Source: Massilia sp. UBA2604
Lineage (GTDB): Bacteria > Pseudomonadota > Gammaproteobacteria > Burkholderiales > Burkholderiaceae_D
Assembly: GCA_002339265.1 (NCBI GenBank)
Contig: DDKG01000270.1
Coordinates: forward strand, 10,788 to 16,742
DNA length: 5,955 bases
Reading direction: 5' to 3'
Shown: piece by piece, positions 4,925 to 5,955 of the stretch
Layout: the number at the start of each line of letters is the position of its first letter
Position numbering within the stretch: position 1 is the stretch's first letter
Notes under the pieces: model-generated
Database searches by the model: none
What the model was told of the DNA's origin: nothing
The model's input: only the letters and a program-made list of their open reading frames with translations
Made by a program: the position numbers and the translations under genes

Positions 4925-5955
4925 CACACGCAAAAGCTCTCGACCCTCGAAAAAGTCGGTTTCGGCGCCGGCGACATGGCGCTCAATGTGGTGATCTCGT
5001 CGATGATGTTGATCATCACCTTCTTCTATACCGACATCTACGGCCTGCGCACGGCCGACCTGGCGGCGCTGTTCGTCGCCGTCAAGGTAGTAGGGGCGGT
5101 GGCCGACCTGGCGATGGGCCAGGTCAACGATGCGGTACTGACGCGCTGGGGGCGATACCGCCCCTGGCTGCTGCTGCTCGCCGTGCCGTATGGCCTGTCG
5201 GTGTTCCTGGTCTTTACTACGCCAAACTGGGGTTATGACGCCAAGCTGGTCTGGGCCTACGCCAGCTACATCCTGATGACGCTGATGACGGCCGGCGTGG
5301 GCATCCCCTATATCTCGCTGATCAGCGGCCTGACATCCGACCCGCAGCAGCGCCTGTCGGCCAACGGCTATCGTCTGTTTTTCGCCAAGATCGGCGCCTT
5401 CATGGTGACCATCGTGGTGCCGCTGCTGGCCAATGAGTGGGGCGGGGCCGATCCGGCGGCCGGCTACCAGGCCGCGATGGCGGTGATGGCGGCGGTGGGC
5501 GTGCTCCTGTTCGCGTTCTGCTTCTTCACCACCACCGAGCGCGTGGTGCACAAGGTCGAGAAACAGCCGCTGATGGAGCAGGTGCGGGTGTTGATGAAGA
5601 ACGACCAGTGGCTGATCCTGTGCGCCGTGTGCGTGACCGGCACCATCGGCTACGTGATCCGCGGCTCGGTGGCGATCTACTACGCCAAGTACTACCTGCA
5701 CGGCGACACCGCCACCGTGTCGGCGTTTCTCTCGACTGGCGTGGCGGCGGCGATCCTGGCCATGGTGGTGTCCACCTGGACCACCAAGTTCTATTGCAAG
5801 GTCAAGCTGTTCCGCAATTCGCAGATCATGGTGGCGGTGCTCAGCCTGATGCTCTACTTCCTGGTGCAGCCGGGCGACATGGCGCTGGCGTTCGCGCTGT
5901 ACTTCCTGCTGTCGCTGGTGGTCGACCTGCATGCGCCGGTGTTCTGGTCGGCGAT
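4922..5955 (+). CDS. GPH-family sugar:cation symporter (MelB/YicJ-like MFS transporter), 3' end outside window
   Basis: The frame stays open from GTG 4922 to the window end, 344 codons of a family usually 450-480 residues long. It is an inner-membrane glycoside-pentoside-hexuronide symporter, expected to take up a sugar or glycoside with H+ or Na+. Family features: STLEKVGFGAGD at 7-18 with Asp18 at the position of MelB Asp19; FFYTDIYGL at 34-42; the helix 2-3 motif at 54-82, ending in TRWGRYRPW at 74-82; GIPYISL at 127-133; FFTTTERV at 201-208 closing the N-terminal half. About ten hydrophobic segments are visible, with helices near 18-38, 44-66, 82-100, 108-134, 152-172, 180-203, 230-256, 264-285, 299-316 and 319-338. 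Aligned by eye to MelB, Asp62 matches Asp59 but Gly58 replaces the cation-site Asp55, and Gly127 is at Asp124. It is coupled to the TonB receptor just upstream, which supports a shared substrate. Substrate and coupling ion are unknown. Confidence 0.93.
   Translation, partial: MHTQKLSTLEKVGFGAGDMALNVVISSMMLIITFFYTDIYGLRTADLAALFVAVKVVGAVADLAMGQVNDAVLTRWGRYRPWLLLLAVPYGLSVFLVFTTPNWGYDAKLVWAYASYILMTLMTAGVGIPYISLISGLTSDPQQRLSANGYRLFFAKIGAFMVTIVVPLLANEWGGADPAAGYQAAMAVMAAVGVLLFAFCFFTTTERVVHKVEKQPLMEQVRVLMKNDQWLILCAVCVTGTIGYVIRGSVAIYYAKYYLHGDTATVSAFLSTGVAAAILAMVVSTWTTKFYCKVKLFRNSQIMVAVLSLMLYFLVQPGDMALAFALYFLLSLVVDLHAPVFWSA

Noticed and set aside
4912..5238. Plus-strand frame starting at GTG 4912 just after the receptor
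   Set aside because: It is in a different frame from the symporter and gives an Arg/Gly-rich product with no membrane segments. The GTG 4922 frame encodes an unmistakable GPH transporter over the same DNA.
4081..5932. Long minus-strand open frames opposite the receptor end and the symporter (4081-5019 and 4733-5932)
   Set aside because: Both have low-complexity His/Gln/Arg/Val-rich products and lie opposite convincing receptor and symporter sequence.

Overview
The window looks like a chromosomal segment from a high-GC betaproteobacterium, most likely Oxalobacteraceae (Massilia/Duganella/Janthinobacterium-like). This rests on a Burkholderiales-type classical porin with the GxRHxF C-terminus, a chemotaxis receptor tail of the betaproteobacterial type, and a TonB-dependent receptor of the Xanthomonas/Caulobacter carbohydrate type. 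The genus is an inference. There are four protein genes, two of them cut by the window edges. I see no RNA genes, insertion sequences, CRISPR arrays or phage genes.

Layout: (1) 1-428, plus strand: the last 141 codons of a methyl-accepting chemotaxis protein. (2) 429-560: a convergent intergenic stretch with a perfect 18-bp inverted repeat and GCAA loop, a bidirectional intrinsic terminator serving both the chemoreceptor and the porin. (3) 561-1595, minus strand: a complete 344-residue general porin. (4) 1596-2211: a divergent 616-bp region, much more AT-rich than the genes. I find no convincing gene in it, but it is dense in direct and inverted repeats, with a weak promoter candidate for each flanking gene. 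(5) 2212-4908, plus strand: a complete 898-residue TonB-dependent receptor. (6) 4922-5955, plus strand: the first 344 codons of a sugar:cation symporter of the GPH (MelB/YicJ-like) family. It starts at GTG 13 bp after the receptor stop and runs off the window end.

The receptor and symporter form an apparent operon. The receptor would bring an oligosaccharide or glycoside across the outer membrane using TonB/ExbBD energy, and the symporter would carry it or its breakdown product across the inner membrane. Any glycoside hydrolase or dedicated regulator would lie outside the window. The substrate cannot be read from this sequence. The divergent porin supplies general diffusion across the outer membrane and is probably regulated separately.

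I do not see a new class of biological system here. The items most worth a second look are: the changed cation-site aspartate in the symporter (Gly58); the only two cysteines of the receptor, placed together in one predicted extracellular loop; an operator-like palindrome and a 21-bp-phased direct repeat at the receptor promoter; a nested direct repeat upstream of the porin promoter; an orphan plus-strand terminator-like hairpin in the divergent region; and a 14-bp near-identical repeat pair 147 bp apart.
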